Positions 7,662 to 19,499 of a stretch of 64,000 bases of DNA are shown in pieces. The position numbers were made by a program, and so were the translations under genes. The stretch's first letter is position 1. The number at the start of each line of letters is the position of its first letter. Below the pieces are notes generated by a model. That model searched no databases. It saw only the letters and a list, made by a program, of their open reading frames with translations, and was not told the origin of the DNA. Origin of the DNA: Eoetvoesiella caeni (lineage in GTDB: Bacteria > Pseudomonadota > Gammaproteobacteria > Burkholderiales > Burkholderiaceae_B); contig NZ_QNRQ01000006.1 in assembly GCF_003315175.1 (NCBI RefSeq), positions 1-64,000 on the forward strand, read 5' to 3'.

Positions 7662-9394
7662 AGCGCGGCCGTTTCTACAACAGCCCGGTGCTGAACATCC
7701 AGATGCCCATGTGGCGGTCCAAGCTTGTCCTGGTTTTATTGTTGATGGGCTTTGCTGCGCTGCTGGCCAAAGCCATGTACTTGCAGGGCATGTCCAAGGA
7801 CTTTCTGCAGCAGCAAGGCGAGAGACGCTACGAGCGCACCTTGGTGCTGCCCGCGACGCGCGGCAAAATATTCGACCGCAGCGGCACTGTGGTGCTTGCT
7901 TCCAGCGTGCCGGCATACGCCATCTGGGCCATTCCCGAAGACACAAAAGAAGCGACGTCGCACGACATGGAGCAACTGGCCAAGATGCTCGATATGCCGA
8001 TTAGCGAAATGCAAAGGCGCTTGTCCAAGGAGGACAAGAATTTCGTCTATCTGAAGCGGCAAGTCTCGGTCGACCTGAGCGCCAAGATCAAGAGCCTCAA
8101 GATTCCGGGCATTCATCAGCAAGAAGAAATGCGCCGCTCTTACCCCGAGGGCGATATGACGGCCCACATCGTGGGCTTTACGAATATTGAAGACCATGGC
8201 ATAGAAGGCGTCGAGCTGGCTTTTGATTCCGAGCTTTCGGGCCAGCCAGGCAGCCGGCGCGTCATTAAAGACCGCCTGGGCCGGGTGGTCGAAGACGTGA
8301 CGGCGGTCGTGCCCCCCGTCAACGGCCAGGACCTCAGCCTGTCGATCGATGCTGGCTTGCAGTTCGACTTGTATGCGGCCTTGAAAAAAGCCAGGGAAGA
8401 ACACAACGCCAAGGCCGCAGCCGGCATTGTGGTGGATGTGAACACGGGCGAGATCCTGGCCTTGGCCAATTTGCCCACATACGACCCCAATGATCGCGAC
8501 GATCGCAAAGGGGCAAGCCTGCGCAACCGTGCCCTTACCGATACTTTCGAGCCCGGCTCCATCATGAAGCCTTTTACGGCGGCCCTGGCGCTGGACCTGC
8601 AGCGCATAACCACATCGACCATGTTCAACACGGGCAATGGGCACTATCGTTACCAAGGCTCCACCATTTCCGACGTCAGCCGCAACGGCGTGCTCAACGT
8701 GGCCGGCATTTTGCGCCGTTCGAGCAATATCGGCATGACGATGATTTCCGAGATGCTGACTTCCAAGGAAATGTGGACCAAGTTTACCGAGCTGGGTTTC
8801 GGGCGGGCGCCGCAGGCGAACTTCCCGGGCGTGGCTTCTGGAAAGCTGCGCCCCTGGGAGCGCTGGCGTCCCATCGAGCGTGCGACCATGGCCTACGGCT
8901 ATGGCCTATCGGTATCGCTGCTGCAAATCGCACATGCCTACACGGCGTTTGCGCGTAATGGCGACATGGTGTCCCTGACCTTGCTGAAGCGTCAGGGCAA
9001 GCCGACGAGCGTCCAGGCTTATACCCCGAAGGTGGCGGGCCTGATCCGGTCGATGCTCGAGGCCGCCGCCGGGCCGGATGGCGCCAAACTGGCGCAGGTC
9101 CAGGGCTATCGCGTTGCGGGCAAGAGCGGTACGGCACGTAAAATCGTCAATGGCCGCTACAGCACATCGCAGTATCGAAGCTCCTTTGTGGGCTTTGCAC
9201 CAGTTTCCAACCCCCGTATTGTGGTGGCCGTCACGATAGACGAACCGCAAGCGGGGGGCTATTACGGCGGCCGCGTGGCGGCTCCCGTGTTTTCCTCTGT
9301 CGTGGCCAGCAGCTTGCGGCGCCTGGGTGTGCAGCCCGATGCGCCGATTGAGTCCTTGGTGGCGGTAGGCTCCAATGGAGAGTCGCCAAGATGA
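7658..9394 (+). CDS. ftsI: Septal peptidoglycan transpeptidase FtsI (PBP3)
   Basis: A 578-residue class B penicillin-binding protein that cross-links septal peptidoglycan. It has a short cytoplasmic tail, one membrane helix (about 20-38), a pedestal domain starting with the RGKIFDRSG segment (about 68), and a C-terminal transpeptidase domain. All three active-site motifs are present: S301-x-x-K304 (EPGSIMKPF), SSN 355-357 and KSGT at 489-492. It overlaps ftsL and murEF by 4 bases each, so it is translationally coupled to both. It partners with FtsW, encoded 5.5 kb downstream. Confidence 0.97.
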   Translation: MKRGRFYNSPVLNIQMPMWRSKLVLVLLLMGFAALLAKAMYLQGMSKDFLQQQGERRYERTLVLPATRGKIFDRSGTVVLASSVPAYAIWAIPEDTKEATSHDMEQLAKMLDMPISEMQRRLSKEDKNFVYLKRQVSVDLSAKIKSLKIPGIHQQEEMRRSYPEGDMTAHIVGFTNIEDHGIEGVELAFDSELSGQPGSRRVIKDRLGRVVEDVTAVVPPVNGQDLSLSIDAGLQFDLYAALKKAREEHNAKAAAGIVVDVNTGEILALANLPTYDPNDRDDRKGASLRNRALTDTFEPGSIMKPFTAALALDLQRITTSTMFNTGNGHYRYQGSTISDVSRNGVLNVAGILRRSSNIGMTMISEMLTSKEMWTKFTELGFGRAPQANFPGVASGKLRPWERWRPIERATMAYGYGLSVSLLQIAHAYTAFARNGDMVSLTLLKRQGKPTSVQAYTPKVAGLIRSMLEAAAGPDGAKLAQVQGYRVAGKSGTARKIVNGRYSTSQYRSSFVGFAPVSNPRIVVAVTIDEPQAGGYYGGRVAAPVFSSVVASSLRRLGVQPDAPIESLVAVGSNGESPR

Positions 9395-12180
9395 TCGCAA
9401 AAATAATTGATTGGTTAAAACAGAATGCCGGGCCGACGGCCCATCTATGTCTCGATTCGCGCCTGATCGGGCGCGGCGATGTGTTTTTCGCCTGCGCGGG
9501 CGCTACGACGGACGGCCGCCTTTACATTGAACAAGCGATGAATAACGGCGCTGCCGCCATCGTCGCCGAGCCGGGGCATCGCGGCGACGTTCGCGCCGTG
9601 CACGTGCCTTTGCTGGAAGTCGAGGGGTTGACTGGCCTGCTGGGCGCGCTGGCGCACGAATGGTATGGCAAGCCTTCCGAGGTGCTGTCGGTGGTGGCGG
9701 TTACCGGAACCAACGGCAAGACCACCACCGTGCAATGGGTTGCCGCCGCCCTGAATGCCGAAGACGTGCCCTGCGGAACCGTAGGCACGCTTGGGGTCAC
9801 GTTGCCCGACGGATCGAACCTGGGCGGCGCATTGACGACGCCCGACGTCCTGACCATGCATCGCAGCCTGGCGGCCATACGTGATGCGGGCGCAAAGGCA
9901 GCCGCCATTGAAGCTTCGTCCATCGGCCTGGATCAAGGACGGATGGATCATGTGCATATTGAAATCGCGGGCTTCACGAATCTGACGCACGATCATCTTG
10001 ACTATCACCAGACGCCGGCCAACTACAAGGCAGCCAAGTTCGCGCTGTTCAATTGGCCGGGGCTCAGCCATGCCGTGATCAACGTCGACGATGCCGCCGG
10101 CCGCGAGCTTGCCGGGGCGGTTGCCGCCCTGGAGCCGCTTACTTATTCAGTAGAGCAGGCAGGCGGCGCGTCGATTCAGGCGCGCGACATTCAGACCGGC
10201 ACCTATGGGCTGATTTTCAATTTGACGACCCATGACGGCGTGGCGCAAATCGTTACGCGTCTGGTGGGGCAGCACAATGTCTCCAACCTGTTGCTGGTGG
10301 CGGGGGTACTGCAGTATCTGGGCTGGACGCTGGCGCGCATTGCGCGAGTTCTGACGACCCTGCGTTCGGTCGAAGGGCGCTTGCAGATCGTCGAGGCCGA
10401 GGCTTGCGGCGATGCGTCTGCGGCAACGCCGATGACCGTGGTGGATTACGCCCATACCCCGGACGCGCTGGAAAGAGCTTTGTCGGCGCTGCGCGAAGTG
10501 GCTTCGGTGCGCGGCGGCCGGCTTATTTGCGTGTTCGGCTGCGGCGGCAATCGCGATCGCAGCAAACGCCCCATGATGGGCCGTATAGCCGCGCAACTGG
10601 CCGACCATGTGATTCTGACCAGCGACAATCCGCGCGACGAAGACCCGCGTCTCATACTCGACGAAATCATTGCCGGCATGCCGCAGGCTCCCATGGTCGA
10701 AGCGGACCGTGCCCAGGCTATTCTTTCGGCCATCTGGAATGCGAAATCGAACGATGTCGTGCTGCTGGCGGGCAAGGGGCACGAAACATATCAGGAAGTT
10801 CATGGCCGCCGGTCACCATTCGACGATCGCGAGTGGTCGCGTTTTGCGCTGACCTGGTTGCGCAATCCAAGCCTGTCGACGGACTCGCGTTCGATAACAC
10901 CCGGACAGTTGTTCCTGGCCTTGAAAGGCGATGTGTTCGACGGCCATGCTTATCTAGAGCAAGTTGGCGCTGCGGGCGCCTGCGCGGCAATCGTAGAGCA
11001 TCGTAATGGGGCTGTGGCCCTGGCCCAGTTCGAGCTGGGCGATACGCGCGCCGCCTTGGGACGAATAGGCGCGGTGTGGCGCCGCCATTTCGAACTGCCC
11101 GCTATTGCGGTTACCGGCAGCAACGGAAAAACCACGACCAAGGAAATGATCGCCTCGATTCTGCGCGCCTGGCAGGGGGACGAAGGCGCCCTGTCCACGG
11201 CGGGCAATTTCAACAACGATATTGGCGTTCCGCTTACATTGCTGCGTCTTCGAGAGCCGCATCGCGCGGCTGTATTCGAGCTGGGCATGAACCACCCGGG
11301 AGAGATCGCGCATTTGGCGGCGATGGCGCAGCCGACGATAGCCCTGGTAAACAATGCACAGCGCGAGCATCAAGAGTTCATGCACACGGTCGAGGCCGTG
11401 GCCCGCGAAAACGGCGCTGTGCTGGCGGCTTTGCCTGGGCAAGGCGTTGCTGTCTTTCCCGGGGACGACGAATACACCGGTTTATGGCGCGAGCTGGCCG
11501 GCGGGCGCCGCTGTCTGACTTTTGGGCTGGATGCGTCGTTCGACGTCCATGCCGATCAGATTCACGCGGAACCGGCCCGCACTTTATGCCAATTGCATAC
11601 TCCATCGGGCATGTGCGCATTGGCGCTGGCCGTACCAGGCCTGCACAATTTGCGTAACGCGCTTGCCGCCGCGGCTTGCGCCAGTGCGGCCGGAGTTCCG
11701 CTGGACTGCATCAAGCGCGGGCTGGAAAGCTTCCACCCCGTTTCGGGACGCATGCAGCCGCATCGCCTTGATGGCGGTTTGCAGCTGATCGACGATACCT
11801 ATAACGCCAACCCGGATTCGGTACGCGCGGCCATCGATGTGCTGGCGAGCCTGGCCGGAGCCAGGGTGCTGGTGTTGGGCGACATGGGCGAAGTGGGGGC
11901 GCAAGGTCCCGCCATGCATACCGAAGTGGGCGCGTATGCCAAAGAGCGGGGCATCGGAGCGCTGCTGGCGTTCGGCCCCGCCGCGCGGCATGCCGCGCAG
12001 GCATTCGGGGAGGGCGCGCAAGCATACGATTCCATTGACGAGCTGGTCGGCTACCTGAATACCTTGGGCCCGGCCAACATCTTGGTGAAAGGTTCGCGAA
12101 GCATGCGCATGGAACGCGTAGTACAGGGTTTTTTAAAGCAAACAATGAACAAGAACAAAGGGGAGCACAATGCTGCTTGA
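9391..12180 (+). CDS. murE-murF: Bifunctional MurE-MurF ligase (natural fusion)
   Basis: One 929-residue chain carries two consecutive cytoplasmic Mur ligases. The N-terminal MurE half (about 1-470) adds meso-diaminopimelate to UDP-MurNAc-L-Ala-D-Glu; it has the P-loop GTNGKTTT (about 108-115) and the DNPR motif (412-415) that selects meso-DAP. The MurF half (about 490-929) adds D-Ala-D-Ala; it begins [13 protein letters not shown] and has its own P-loop [10 protein letters not shown] (from 576). The join (about 475-490) is short, replacing the usual murE stop and murF start with continuous sequence. No frameshift is seen. Such fusions are known in Bordetella, which supports an Alcaligenaceae origin. 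The 3' end overlaps mraY by 11 bases. Confidence 0.96.
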   Translation: MIAKIIDWLKQNAGPTAHLCLDSRLIGRGDVFFACAGATTDGRLYIEQAMNNGAAAIVAEPGHRGDVRAVHVPLLEVEGLTGLLGALAHEWYGKPSEVLSVVAVTGTNGKTTTVQWVAAALNAEDVPCGTVGTLGVTLPDGSNLGGALTTPDVLTMHRSLAAIRDAGAKAAAIEASSIGLDQGRMDHVHIEIAGFTNLTHDHLDYHQTPANYKAAKFALFNWPGLSHAVINVDDAAGRELAGAVAALEPLTYSVEQAGGASIQARDIQTGTYGLIFNLTTHDGVAQIVTRLVGQHNVSNLLLVAGVLQYLGWTLARIARVLTTLRSVEGRLQIVEAEACGDASAATPMTVVDYAHTPDALERALSALREVASVRGGRLICVFGCGGNRDRSKRPMMGRIAAQLADHVILTSDNPRDEDPRLILDEIIAGMPQAPMVEADRAQAILSAIWNAKSNDVVLLAGKGHETYQEVHGRRSPFDDREWSRFALTWLRNPSLSTDSRSITPGQLFLALKGDVFDGHAYLEQVGAAGACAAIVEHRNGAVALAQFELGDTRAALGRIGAVWRRHFELPAIAVTGSNGKTTTKEMIASILRAWQGDEGALSTAGNFNNDIGVPLTLLRLREPHRAAVFELGMNHPGEIAHLAAMAQPTIALVNNAQREHQEFMHTVEAVARENGAVLAALPGQGVAVFPGDDEYTGLWRELAGGRRCLTFGLDASFDVHADQIHAEPARTLCQLHTPSGMCALALAVPGLHNLRNALAAAACASAAGVPLDCIKRGLESFHPVSGRMQPHRLDGGLQLIDDTYNANPDSVRAAIDVLASLAGARVLVLGDMGEVGAQGPAMHTEVGAYAKERGIGALLAFGPAARHAAQAFGEGAQAYDSIDELVGYLNTLGPANILVKGSRSMRMERVVQGFLKQTMNKNKGEHNAA

Positions 12181-13342
12181 GTTGGCGCGCTGGCTGGCGG
12201 ATTCCCATATGCGGGCATTTGGCGTGTTCGAATACATTACATTGCGAGCCATGCTGGCTTGCGGCACGGCCCTGCTTATCGGGCTGTATGCCGGGCCGCG
12301 CGTCATTCGCAAGCTGACTGAAATGAAAATCGGGCAAGCCGTGCGTTCATACGGTCCGCAATCGCATTTGCAGAAAACCGGCACGCCCACCATGGGCGGC
12401 GCATTGATCCTGATCGCCATCGCCGTCAGTACATTGCTATGGGCCGACTGGACGAATCGTTTCGTCTGGGTGGTGCTGCTGGTTACGTTCGGCTTTGGAT
12501 GGATAGGCTGGGCGGACGACTACAAGAAGGTTGTCAACCACGACCCCGAAGGCATGTCTTCCCGCCGCAAGTTTTTCTGGCAAACGCTGATCGGCATTGT
12601 CGCGGCGATTTACCTGACCTTTGCCGTATCGGCTCCCGCCAATGCCGAATTGTGGCCGCTGTTTCGCGACTGGATACTAAGCGGCTTTACCCTGCCGTTG
12701 CCCACGCGCGCTGACTTGATCGTGCCTTTTTTCAAAAGCGTAAGCTATCCGCTGGGCGTATTCGGCTTTGCGGCGTTGACCTGGATGGTGATCGTCGGCT
12801 CGAGCAATGCGGTCAACCTGACCGACGGGCTGGACGGCTTGGCCATCATGCCGACCGTGATGGTCGGCAGCGCGCTTGGCATCTTCGCCTATGTGGTGGG
12901 ACGGGTCGATTACTCCAAATATTTGCTGTTTCCCTATATTCCGGGCGCATCCGAGCTTATGGTCCTGTGCGCGGCCATTGCCGGCGCCGGCCTGGCTTTT
13001 CTATGGTTCAACACCTATCCGGCCCAGGTTTTCATGGGCGACGTGGGCGCGCTGGCCCTGGGCGGCGCCTTGGGCACGATTGCCGTCATCGTGCGCCAGG
13101 AAATAGTGCTGTTCATCATGGGGGGCGTGTTCGTGGTGGAAACCTTGTCCGTCATGCTTCAGGTTTCCTATTTCAAGTACACCAAAAGACGTTATGGCGA
13201 GGGGCGGCGCATTTTCCGGATGGCGCCCTTGCATCATCACTTTGAAGTAGGCGGCTGGAAAGAAACGCAGGTGGTCGTGCGCTTCTGGATTATTACCATG
13301 ATGCTGGTGCTGATTGGCCTGTCGACGTTGAAATTGCGATGA
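12170..13342 (+). CDS. mraY: Phospho-N-acetylmuramoyl-pentapeptide transferase MraY
   Basis: A 390-residue polytopic inner-membrane enzyme that joins phospho-MurNAc-pentapeptide to undecaprenyl phosphate, giving lipid I. About ten hydrophobic helices are visible. Diagnostic cytoplasmic motifs are GTPTMGG (about 64-70), WADDYKKV (about 114-121, the Asp pair), [13 protein letters not shown] (about 214-226) and the HHHFE loop (about 352-356). GGGGAG sits 4-5 bases before the ATG, inside the end of murEF, so translation is coupled. It overlaps murD by 4 bases. Confidence 0.97.
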   Translation: MLLELARWLADSHMRAFGVFEYITLRAMLACGTALLIGLYAGPRVIRKLTEMKIGQAVRSYGPQSHLQKTGTPTMGGALILIAIAVSTLLWADWTNRFVWVVLLVTFGFGWIGWADDYKKVVNHDPEGMSSRRKFFWQTLIGIVAAIYLTFAVSAPANAELWPLFRDWILSGFTLPLPTRADLIVPFFKSVSYPLGVFGFAALTWMVIVGSSNAVNLTDGLDGLAIMPTVMVGSALGIFAYVVGRVDYSKYLLFPYIPGASELMVLCAAIAGAGLAFLWFNTYPAQVFMGDVGALALGGALGTIAVIVRQEIVLFIMGGVFVVETLSVMLQVSYFKYTKRRYGEGRRIFRMAPLHHHFEVGGWKETQVVVRFWIITMMLVLIGLSTLKLR

Positions 13343-14871
13343 ATACATATTCCTTCCCTTCGGTCGCTGCGGGCAAGCTAACCCTGATTCTCGGTTTGGG
13401 CGAGACGGGTGCGGCCGCCGCGCGCTGGTGCGCCAGCCATGGCGCCCGCTTGCGCGTGCTTGATACGCGCGAGCAGCCCGGCGGGATGGATGCTTTGCGC
13501 GGCGAACTGGCCGATGCCGGCGTCGAGTTTCGCTTGGGCGCCGGGCACTTGAACGACGATGCCCTGATCGACGTTGAACGTATTGTCCTGAGCCCGGGGC
13601 TGTCGCCTTTGCAAGAGCCGGTCAAAGAGTTCTTGGCGCTGGCGGCAAAGCGTGGAATCGAAGTGCTGGGCGAGATCGAGCTGTTTGCCCGCGCACTGGC
13701 CGACATGGCCGAGCAGGGCTATCGGCCCGGCGTGCTGGCGGTCACAGGCACCAATGGCAAGACCACGGTTACCGCAATGACGCGGCAGTTGGTGCAGGCT
13801 TGCGGGCGCAGTGTCCGCGCGGCAGGAAACATCAGCCCGGCCGCGCTGGCCGCCTTGAGCGAAGCGATACAGGCCGGCGATCTTCCCGACGTATGGGTAC
13901 TGGAGCTGTCCAGCTTTCAGCTTGAGTCCGTGTCCAGCCTGACGCCTGATGCCGCAGTGGTGCTTAACGTGACGCAGGATCATCTGGACTGGCATGGCTC
14001 CATGCAGGCGTATGCCGCGGCCAAGGCCAAGCTGCTGAAATTGTCCAGGCTTGTCGTGATAAACCGCGACGACCCCATGGTTCTGGCCATGGCGCCCGAG
14101 CCCCGCGCCTTGCAGGTGCGCTCGTTCGGGCGCGATGTTCCGCATTGGGCAGGCGATTTTGGGTTGGAGGGCAACCATGGGCTGGCATGGCTATGCGTCT
14201 GCGAGGACAATGATTTCGATCTGCCCGCTCCCACGGCGGGCAAGCGCCGCAAAGCCGCGGAAGAACCATTGCGCGAAGCCGGGCGGCTTTCCAGGCTGAT
14301 GCCGACCGACGCCTTGCGCGTACGAGGCCAGCATAACGCCCTTAATGCATTGGCTGCCTTGGCGCTGGCCCGCAGCCTGGGGCTGGGGTGGGGCAATATG
14401 CTGCGCGGGCTGCGCGAATACGCCGGCGAACCCGATCGCGTCGAGTTCGTGCGGGCGGTTGCAGGCGTCGACTTCGTCAACGATAGCAAGGGCACCAATG
14501 TCGGCGCTACTGTGGCGGCGCTGGAAGGCCTGGGGCAAACCAGCGTGCTGATCGCCGGCGGGCTGGGCAAGGGTCAGGATTTTTCGCCATTGGCGAAAGC
14601 GGTCCGCGAGCATGCCCGCGCTGTCGTGCTGATAGGCCAGGACGGCCCGGCAATCGGCGAGGCCTTGGCAGATTGCGGCGTTCCGCTCGAGTTCGCGGCA
14701 ACGCTCGACGAAGCGGTGGGGCGCGGATTTGACCTGGCGCAGCCAGGCGACGCCGTGCTGCTGTCGCCGGCGTGCGCCAGCATGGACATGTTCAAGAACT
14801 ACAAGCATCGCGGCGCCATGTTCGTCGAGGCGGTGCAGGACTTGGCCCTGGATCACGGGGAGGTAGCATGA
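13339..14871 (+). CDS. murD: UDP-N-acetylmuramoylalanine--D-glutamate ligase MurD
   Basis: ATP-dependent cytoplasmic ligase adding D-Glu to UDP-MurNAc-L-Ala. The N-terminal substrate domain starts with the [15 protein letters not shown] loop (about 15-29). The central P-loop is [10 protein letters not shown] (about 134-143), and the C-terminal domain contains the [11 protein letters not shown] motif (about 380) and the [17 protein letters not shown] end. At 510 residues it is longer than the usual ~440-450. Part of the excess is a Lys/Arg/Glu-rich insertion at about 290-320 ([11 protein letters not shown]...) between the central and C-terminal domains. It has ATGA overlaps with mraY and ftsW. 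Confidence 0.96.
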   Translation: MNTYSFPSVAAGKLTLILGLGETGAAAARWCASHGARLRVLDTREQPGGMDALRGELADAGVEFRLGAGHLNDDALIDVERIVLSPGLSPLQEPVKEFLALAAKRGIEVLGEIELFARALADMAEQGYRPGVLAVTGTNGKTTVTAMTRQLVQACGRSVRAAGNISPAALAALSEAIQAGDLPDVWVLELSSFQLESVSSLTPDAAVVLNVTQDHLDWHGSMQAYAAAKAKLLKLSRLVVINRDDPMVLAMAPEPRALQVRSFGRDVPHWAGDFGLEGNHGLAWLCVCEDNDFDLPAPTAGKRRKAAEEPLREAGRLSRLMPTDALRVRGQHNALNALAALALARSLGLGWGNMLRGLREYAGEPDRVEFVRAVAGVDFVNDSKGTNVGATVAALEGLGQTSVLIAGGLGKGQDFSPLAKAVREHARAVVLIGQDGPAIGEALADCGVPLEFAATLDEAVGRGFDLAQPGDAVLLSPACASMDMFKNYKHRGAMFVEAVQDLALDHGEVA

Positions 14872-16061
14872 GCCGTTTCGCGGATCTGACCTCAGGTGTG
14901 AATGCCGTAAGACCCGGGCGCACGACAATGCCGAATTTCGATTTGTCGCTCATCGTCGCTACGGCGACGCTAGTGCTGTTCGGTTTGCTTATGGTGTATT
15001 CGGCGTCGATTGCGCTGGCCGATGGCCCGCGCTACGAAAGTTACGGCCGTTTCTATTTTGTGATCCGCCATGGGTTGTTTGCCATGGTCGGCGTGCTGTG
15101 CATGGGATTCGTCCTTAGCGTGCCGATGAAGGTATGGCACAAGCTGGCCTTGCCGCTGTTTGCAATAAGCATATTGCTGCTGATCGTCGTGCTGGTGCCC
15201 GGCATAGGCCGCGAGGTCAATGGCGCACGCCGCTGGCTGCCCCTGGGGCCCATCAATTTCCAGCCGTCCGAGCTCATGAAAGTCGCCATCATCCTGTATG
15301 CCGCGGACTATACGGTGCGCAAGCAAGAGCACATGCATAATTTCTTCCGGGGCTTTTTGCCCATGGCAGCCGCGCTGGGCGCGGTAGGCATGGTGCTGCT
15401 GCTGGAGCCCGACCTTGGCGCCTTTATGGTCATCGTGGCCATCGCCGTGGGAATTTTGTTCATTGGCGGTATCAACGGCAAACTGTTTTCCAGCCTGCTG
15501 GCTGTGCTGGTGGGCAGCTTTTTGCTTCTGATCTGGGCCTCGCCCTGGCGGCGCGAGCGGCTGTTCGTGTACCTGGACCCATGGAATCCGGACAATACAT
15601 ACGGCAGCGCCTACCAGTTGTCGCACTCATTGATTGCCTTCGGCCGAGGCGAATGGCTGGGCGTCGGCCTGGGGGCCAGCATCGAGAAGCTGCATTATTT
15701 GCCTGAAGCGCATACCGACTTCATTGTTGCAGTCATCGGCGAAGAGCTCGGCTTCATCGGAGTGGCCGGCCTGGTGATCATGTTCGCCTTTCTTGTATGG
15801 CGCGGTTTCGATATTGGCCGCCAGGCAATCGCGATGGAGCGCACATTCAATGGTCTTGTCGCCCAGGGCGTAGCACTGTGGTTTGGCGTGCAGACGTTCA
15901 TCAACATCGGCGTTTGCGTGGGTTTGCTGCCGACCAAGGGGCTTACCTTGCCATTGGTCAGCTACGGCGGCTCGGGCATAGTCATGAACCTGGTGGCCGT
16001 TGCCTTGCTATTGCGCGTCGACCACGAAAACCGAAACATGATGCGAGGTAAGCGGACATGA
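14868..16061 (+). CDS. ftsW: Septal peptidoglycan polymerase FtsW (SEDS family)
   Basis: A 397-residue inner-membrane glycosyltransferase that polymerises lipid II together with FtsI. The ATG at 14868 overlaps the murD stop (ATGA) and has GGGGAGG 4-5 bases before it; the upstream in-frame extension lies inside murD and is not needed. About ten helices are visible. Family marks include [22 protein letters not shown] (cytoplasmic/periplasmic loop), [22 protein letters not shown] and the C-terminal [10 protein letters not shown]. The N-terminal ~25 residues before the first helix are polar and cytoplasmic. It is coupled to murG by another ATGA overlap. Confidence 0.96.
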   Translation: MSRFADLTSGVNAVRPGRTTMPNFDLSLIVATATLVLFGLLMVYSASIALADGPRYESYGRFYFVIRHGLFAMVGVLCMGFVLSVPMKVWHKLALPLFAISILLLIVVLVPGIGREVNGARRWLPLGPINFQPSELMKVAIILYAADYTVRKQEHMHNFFRGFLPMAAALGAVGMVLLLEPDLGAFMVIVAIAVGILFIGGINGKLFSSLLAVLVGSFLLLIWASPWRRERLFVYLDPWNPDNTYGSAYQLSHSLIAFGRGEWLGVGLGASIEKLHYLPEAHTDFIVAVIGEELGFIGVAGLVIMFAFLVWRGFDIGRQAIAMERTFNGLVAQGVALWFGVQTFINIGVCVGLLPTKGLTLPLVSYGGSGIVMNLVAVALLLRVDHENRNMMRGKRT

Positions 16062-17131
16062 GCCAGCGTACTTTGCTTATCATGGCGGGCGGCACGGGCG
16101 GGCACATCATGCCGGGCCTGGCCGTGGCGCACGAGATGCAGCAGCGGGGCTGGCGCGTTGTGTGGCTGGGCCACCCCGAACGCATGGAAGGCCGTTTGGT
16201 TCCCGCGCAAGGTATCGAACTGGTTGCCCTGCGTTTTGCCGGCGTGCGCGGCAAAGGCGCGGGGGCGCTGCTGAAGCTGCCGTTTACGCTGTTGGCCGCG
16301 TGCCGCCAGGCTTATCGCAGCCTTAAAGACATACGGCCGGACGTCGTGCTGGGCATGGGCGGCTATGTTGCATTCCCAGGCGGACTGATGGCGGCGCTGT
16401 GCCGCATTCCGGTCGTCATTCATGAACAGAATGCCGTGGCCGGCACGGCCAATCGCTGGCTTGCGAAAATCGCGCGCAAAGTGCTGGTAGGCTTTCCGGG
16501 GGCATTGCCCGGCGCCTTGATGGTGGGCAACCCGGTGCGCCGCGAAGTCGTGAGTCTGCCAGCGACGGGCCGGCGCTATGGCGAGCGCCAGGGCGCCCTG
16601 CGCGTGCTGGTCATAGGCGGAAGCCTTGGGGCGCAGGCGCTTAATAGCGTTGTGCCGCAAGCCATTGGGCAACTGGATGTTGATTCACGTCCCGTCGTTA
16701 CGCACCAGACAGGCGAGCAACAGATCGACGCCGTGCGCGCCGCATATGCCCAGGCTGGCGTGCAGGCTGATTGCGTGGCGTTTATCGACGATATGGCTGC
16801 TGCGCTGTCGCAGGCCGATCTGTTGATTTGCCGCGCCGGAGCCATGACGGTGGCCGAGGCGGCGGCGGCCGGCGTGGCTGCGCTGTTTATTCCCTTGCCT
16901 CATGCCATCGACGATCATCAAACGGCCAACGCCCGCTATTTAAGCGAATGCGGCGGCGGCTGGCTGCAGAAACAATCTGAATTTTCGGCGTCCTGGCTAG
17001 CGCAGTGGTTGAAGGAACGTACTCGCCAGGAGTTGCTTCAGGTGGCAAGCCATGCGCATGAGCATGCTTGCCTCAATGCCGCGCAGCAAATAGCGGACGC
17101 CTGCGAGCAAGTATCTAGGAGAGCCGAATGA
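16058..17131 (+). CDS. murG: Lipid II synthase MurG (UDP-GlcNAc transferase)
   Basis: A peripheral membrane glycosyltransferase (GT28) that transfers GlcNAc to lipid I on the cytoplasmic face. Of 357 residues, the N-terminal glycine-rich loop [16 protein letters not shown] (8-23) and [15 protein letters not shown] (about 125) bind lipid I. The C-terminal domain has the [10 protein letters not shown] loop (about 188) and the donor-binding [15 protein letters not shown] segment (about 263) followed by [14 protein letters not shown]. Overlaps of 4 bases at both ends keep it in the same translational chain. Confidence 0.97.
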   Translation: MSQRTLLIMAGGTGGHIMPGLAVAHEMQQRGWRVVWLGHPERMEGRLVPAQGIELVALRFAGVRGKGAGALLKLPFTLLAACRQAYRSLKDIRPDVVLGMGGYVAFPGGLMAALCRIPVVIHEQNAVAGTANRWLAKIARKVLVGFPGALPGALMVGNPVRREVVSLPATGRRYGERQGALRVLVIGGSLGAQALNSVVPQAIGQLDVDSRPVVTHQTGEQQIDAVRAAYAQAGVQADCVAFIDDMAAALSQADLLICRAGAMTVAEAAAAGVAALFIPLPHAIDDHQTANARYLSECGGGWLQKQSEFSASWLAQWLKERTRQELLQVASHAHEHACLNAAQQIADACEQVSRRAE

Positions 17132-18534
17132 AGCATAGAATACACAGCCTGCATTTTGTGGGAATAGGCGGCTCGGGCATGAGCGGCATTGCAGAGGTGC
17201 TGTTGAACCTGGGTTATGCCGTAAGCGGGTCCGACATACAGGAGTCCGCCGTGACGCGGCGCCTGGCAAGCTTGGGAGCCCGTGTCAGCATCGGACACGA
17301 TGCCGCGAATGTTAAAGGCGTCGGCGCCATTGTGACGTCGACCGCGGTGTCGGGCGACAACCCCGAGGTGCTGGCCGCGCGTGCCGCGCGTATTCCGGTC
17401 GTGCCGCGCGCACTGATGCTGGCCGAGCTGATGAGACTCAAGCGCGGTATTGCCGTTGCGGGTACGCACGGAAAAACCACGACCACCAGCCTGGTGGCCA
17501 GCGTGCTTGCCAGCGGCGGGCTGGATCCCACGTTCGTCATTGGCGGACGCTTGAATTCCGCCGGTGCCAACGCCCGTCTGGGCCAGGGCGACTACATTGT
17601 GGTCGAGGCCGACGAGTCTGATGCGTCGTTCCTGAATCTATTGCCGGTGATGGCAATCATCACGAACATCGACGTGGACCATATGGACACGTATGGGCAC
17701 GATGTCGCCAAGCTAAAAAGCGCCTTCATCGAATTCACTCAGCGCCTGCCGTTCTACGGCAGCGCAATCGTCTGCAGCGACGACGCCAATGTGCGCGAGA
17801 TCATTCCTTTTATTTCCCGACCGGTGACTACGTATGGCGTCAATGAAGACGCCTTGGTCCGTGCCGTCAATGTGCGTGCGCAGGGTACGCGCATGTATTT
17901 CGACGTGCGCCGCCGCGGCGCCTCGGGCGACTTGCCGGTTCTGTCGATTACCTTGAATCTGCCGGGGCTGCACAACGTGCTTAACGCGCTGGCGGCCATT
18001 GCCGTGGCGACTGAGCTGGGTGTCTCCGATGCGGCCATTTCGGAAGCGCTGGCGGTCTTCAACGGCGTAGGGCGCCGGTTTACCGCGTGCGGCGATTTTC
18101 CTGTGTCGCAGGCTCGCGGCGGCGGCATGTTCACGCTTATCGACGATTATGGCCATCACCCCGTGGAAATGGCGGCAACGCTGGCCGCCGCGCGCGGCGC
18201 ATGGCCGAACCGGCGCATAGTGCTGGCATTTCAGCCGCACCGCTACACCCGCACGCGCGACTGCTTTGAGGATTTCGTACGGGTCCTGAGCTCGGCCGAC
18301 GCGGTCTTGCTGACCGATGTCTACCCCGCCGGAGAGCAGCCGCTGGTGGCCGCTGACGGCCGCGCATTGACCCGCGGCATCCGCGTGGCGGGTAAGGTCG
18401 AACCTTTGTTCGTCGAGGCTGTGTCGGATTTGCCGCAAGCCATCGTCGATTTTGTCATTGATGGCGATGTGGTGATTGTGATGGGTGCCGGGTCCATCAG
18501 CAAGGTTCCCGCGCAAGTTGGAGAGTTGGTATGA
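17128..18534 (+). CDS. murC: UDP-N-acetylmuramate--L-alanine ligase MurC
   Basis: The first Mur ligase, adding L-Ala to UDP-MurNAc in the cytoplasm. Motifs are the Rossmann-like [17 protein letters not shown] (about 10-26), the P-loop GTHGKTTTT (about 112-120), EADESDASF (about 155) and [11 protein letters not shown] (about 338), with the C-terminal FQPHRYTRT and [14 protein letters not shown]. The 468-residue length is typical. It is coupled by ATGA overlaps to murG and ddlB. Confidence 0.97.
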   Translation: MKHRIHSLHFVGIGGSGMSGIAEVLLNLGYAVSGSDIQESAVTRRLASLGARVSIGHDAANVKGVGAIVTSTAVSGDNPEVLAARAARIPVVPRALMLAELMRLKRGIAVAGTHGKTTTTSLVASVLASGGLDPTFVIGGRLNSAGANARLGQGDYIVVEADESDASFLNLLPVMAIITNIDVDHMDTYGHDVAKLKSAFIEFTQRLPFYGSAIVCSDDANVREIIPFISRPVTTYGVNEDALVRAVNVRAQGTRMYFDVRRRGASGDLPVLSITLNLPGLHNVLNALAAIAVATELGVSDAAISEALAVFNGVGRRFTACGDFPVSQARGGGMFTLIDDYGHHPVEMAATLAAARGAWPNRRIVLAFQPHRYTRTRDCFEDFVRVLSSADAVLLTDVYPAGEQPLVAADGRALTRGIRVAGKVEPLFVEAVSDLPQAIVDFVIDGDVVIVMGAGSISKVPAQVGELV

Positions 18535-19487
18535 GCATGCAATTTGGACGTGTCGTCGTGTTGTACGGAGGTCGATCGGCAGAGCGGGAGGTCTCGCTGA
18601 TGTCCGGCCAGGGCGTATACGAAGCATTGCGCGGCGCGGGAGTCGATGCTCATTTGTTCGATACCGGCACGCAGCCCCTGACTGAATTGATTCAGGCAAA
18701 ATTCGATCGTGCATTCATCGCCTTGCACGGCCGCTACGGCGAAGATGGAACGGTGCAGGGCCTGCTGGAGTTGATCCGCCTGCCTTATACCGGCAGCGGC
18801 GCCATGGCCTCGGGCTTGGCCATGGACAAGATCATGACCAAGAAGGTGTGGCAGCAGTACGGCTTGCCGACGCCCGGCTACGCCGTGCTGACGGAAGATA
18901 CCGATCTTGACGCGGTGGTCGAGGCCTTGGGTTTGCCGCTTATTATCAAGCCGCCCCACGAAGGCTCGACCCTCGGAGTAACCAAGGTAGAGCAAGGGGC
19001 GCAGCTGCGCGAAGCCTATCGCCTGGCTGCGCGCTACGACGAATTTGTGCTGGCCGAAAAGTTCATTGCCGGGCGCGAGCTGACGGTGCCCGTGCTGGGC
19101 AAGGGCAAAACGGCCCGTGCGCTGCCGGTGATCGAAATCGTGGCGCCCCAGGGCAACTACGACTACGAGCACAAGTATGTGTCCAACGATACGCAATATA
19201 TTTGCCCCGCCTCGCTTGCCCCCGAGTTGACAGCGCAGATCATGGATTTGGCTGTGAGGTCCTATACCTCGCTGGGCTGCGAAGGGTGGGGGCGTGCCGA
19301 CTTCATGCTGGATGCGCAAGGCCGTCCCTGGTTGCTGGAAATGAATACGTCGCCGGGCATGACCAGCCATTCGTTGGTGCCCATGGGGGCCAAGGCTGCC
19401 GGCATGAGCTATGCCGAGCTATGCCTGGCAATTCTGGAAAGCGCCTCCTGCAAAGTGCAGCCGCCGCCCGATTCCGCCGCCAAATAG
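18531..19487 (+). CDS. ddlB: D-alanine--D-alanine ligase
   Basis: An ATP-grasp enzyme (318 residues) that makes the D-Ala-D-Ala used by the MurF half of MurE-MurF. Visible marks are [17 protein letters not shown] (about 10-26), [15 protein letters not shown] (about 66-80), the ATP-binding [13 protein letters not shown] (about 140) and [26 protein letters not shown] (about 255-280, with metal-binding Asp, Glu and Asn). Its position between murC and ftsQ is that of ddlB in many proteobacteria. It starts within the murC stop (ATGA). Confidence 0.96.
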   Translation: MSMQFGRVVVLYGGRSAEREVSLMSGQGVYEALRGAGVDAHLFDTGTQPLTELIQAKFDRAFIALHGRYGEDGTVQGLLELIRLPYTGSGAMASGLAMDKIMTKKVWQQYGLPTPGYAVLTEDTDLDAVVEALGLPLIIKPPHEGSTLGVTKVEQGAQLREAYRLAARYDEFVLAEKFIAGRELTVPVLGKGKTARALPVIEIVAPQGNYDYEHKYVSNDTQYICPASLAPELTAQIMDLAVRSYTSLGCEGWGRADFMLDAQGRPWLLEMNTSPGMTSHSLVPMGAKAAGMSYAELCLAILESASCKVQPPPDSAAK

Positions 19488-19499
19488 GAAAATCGAACC

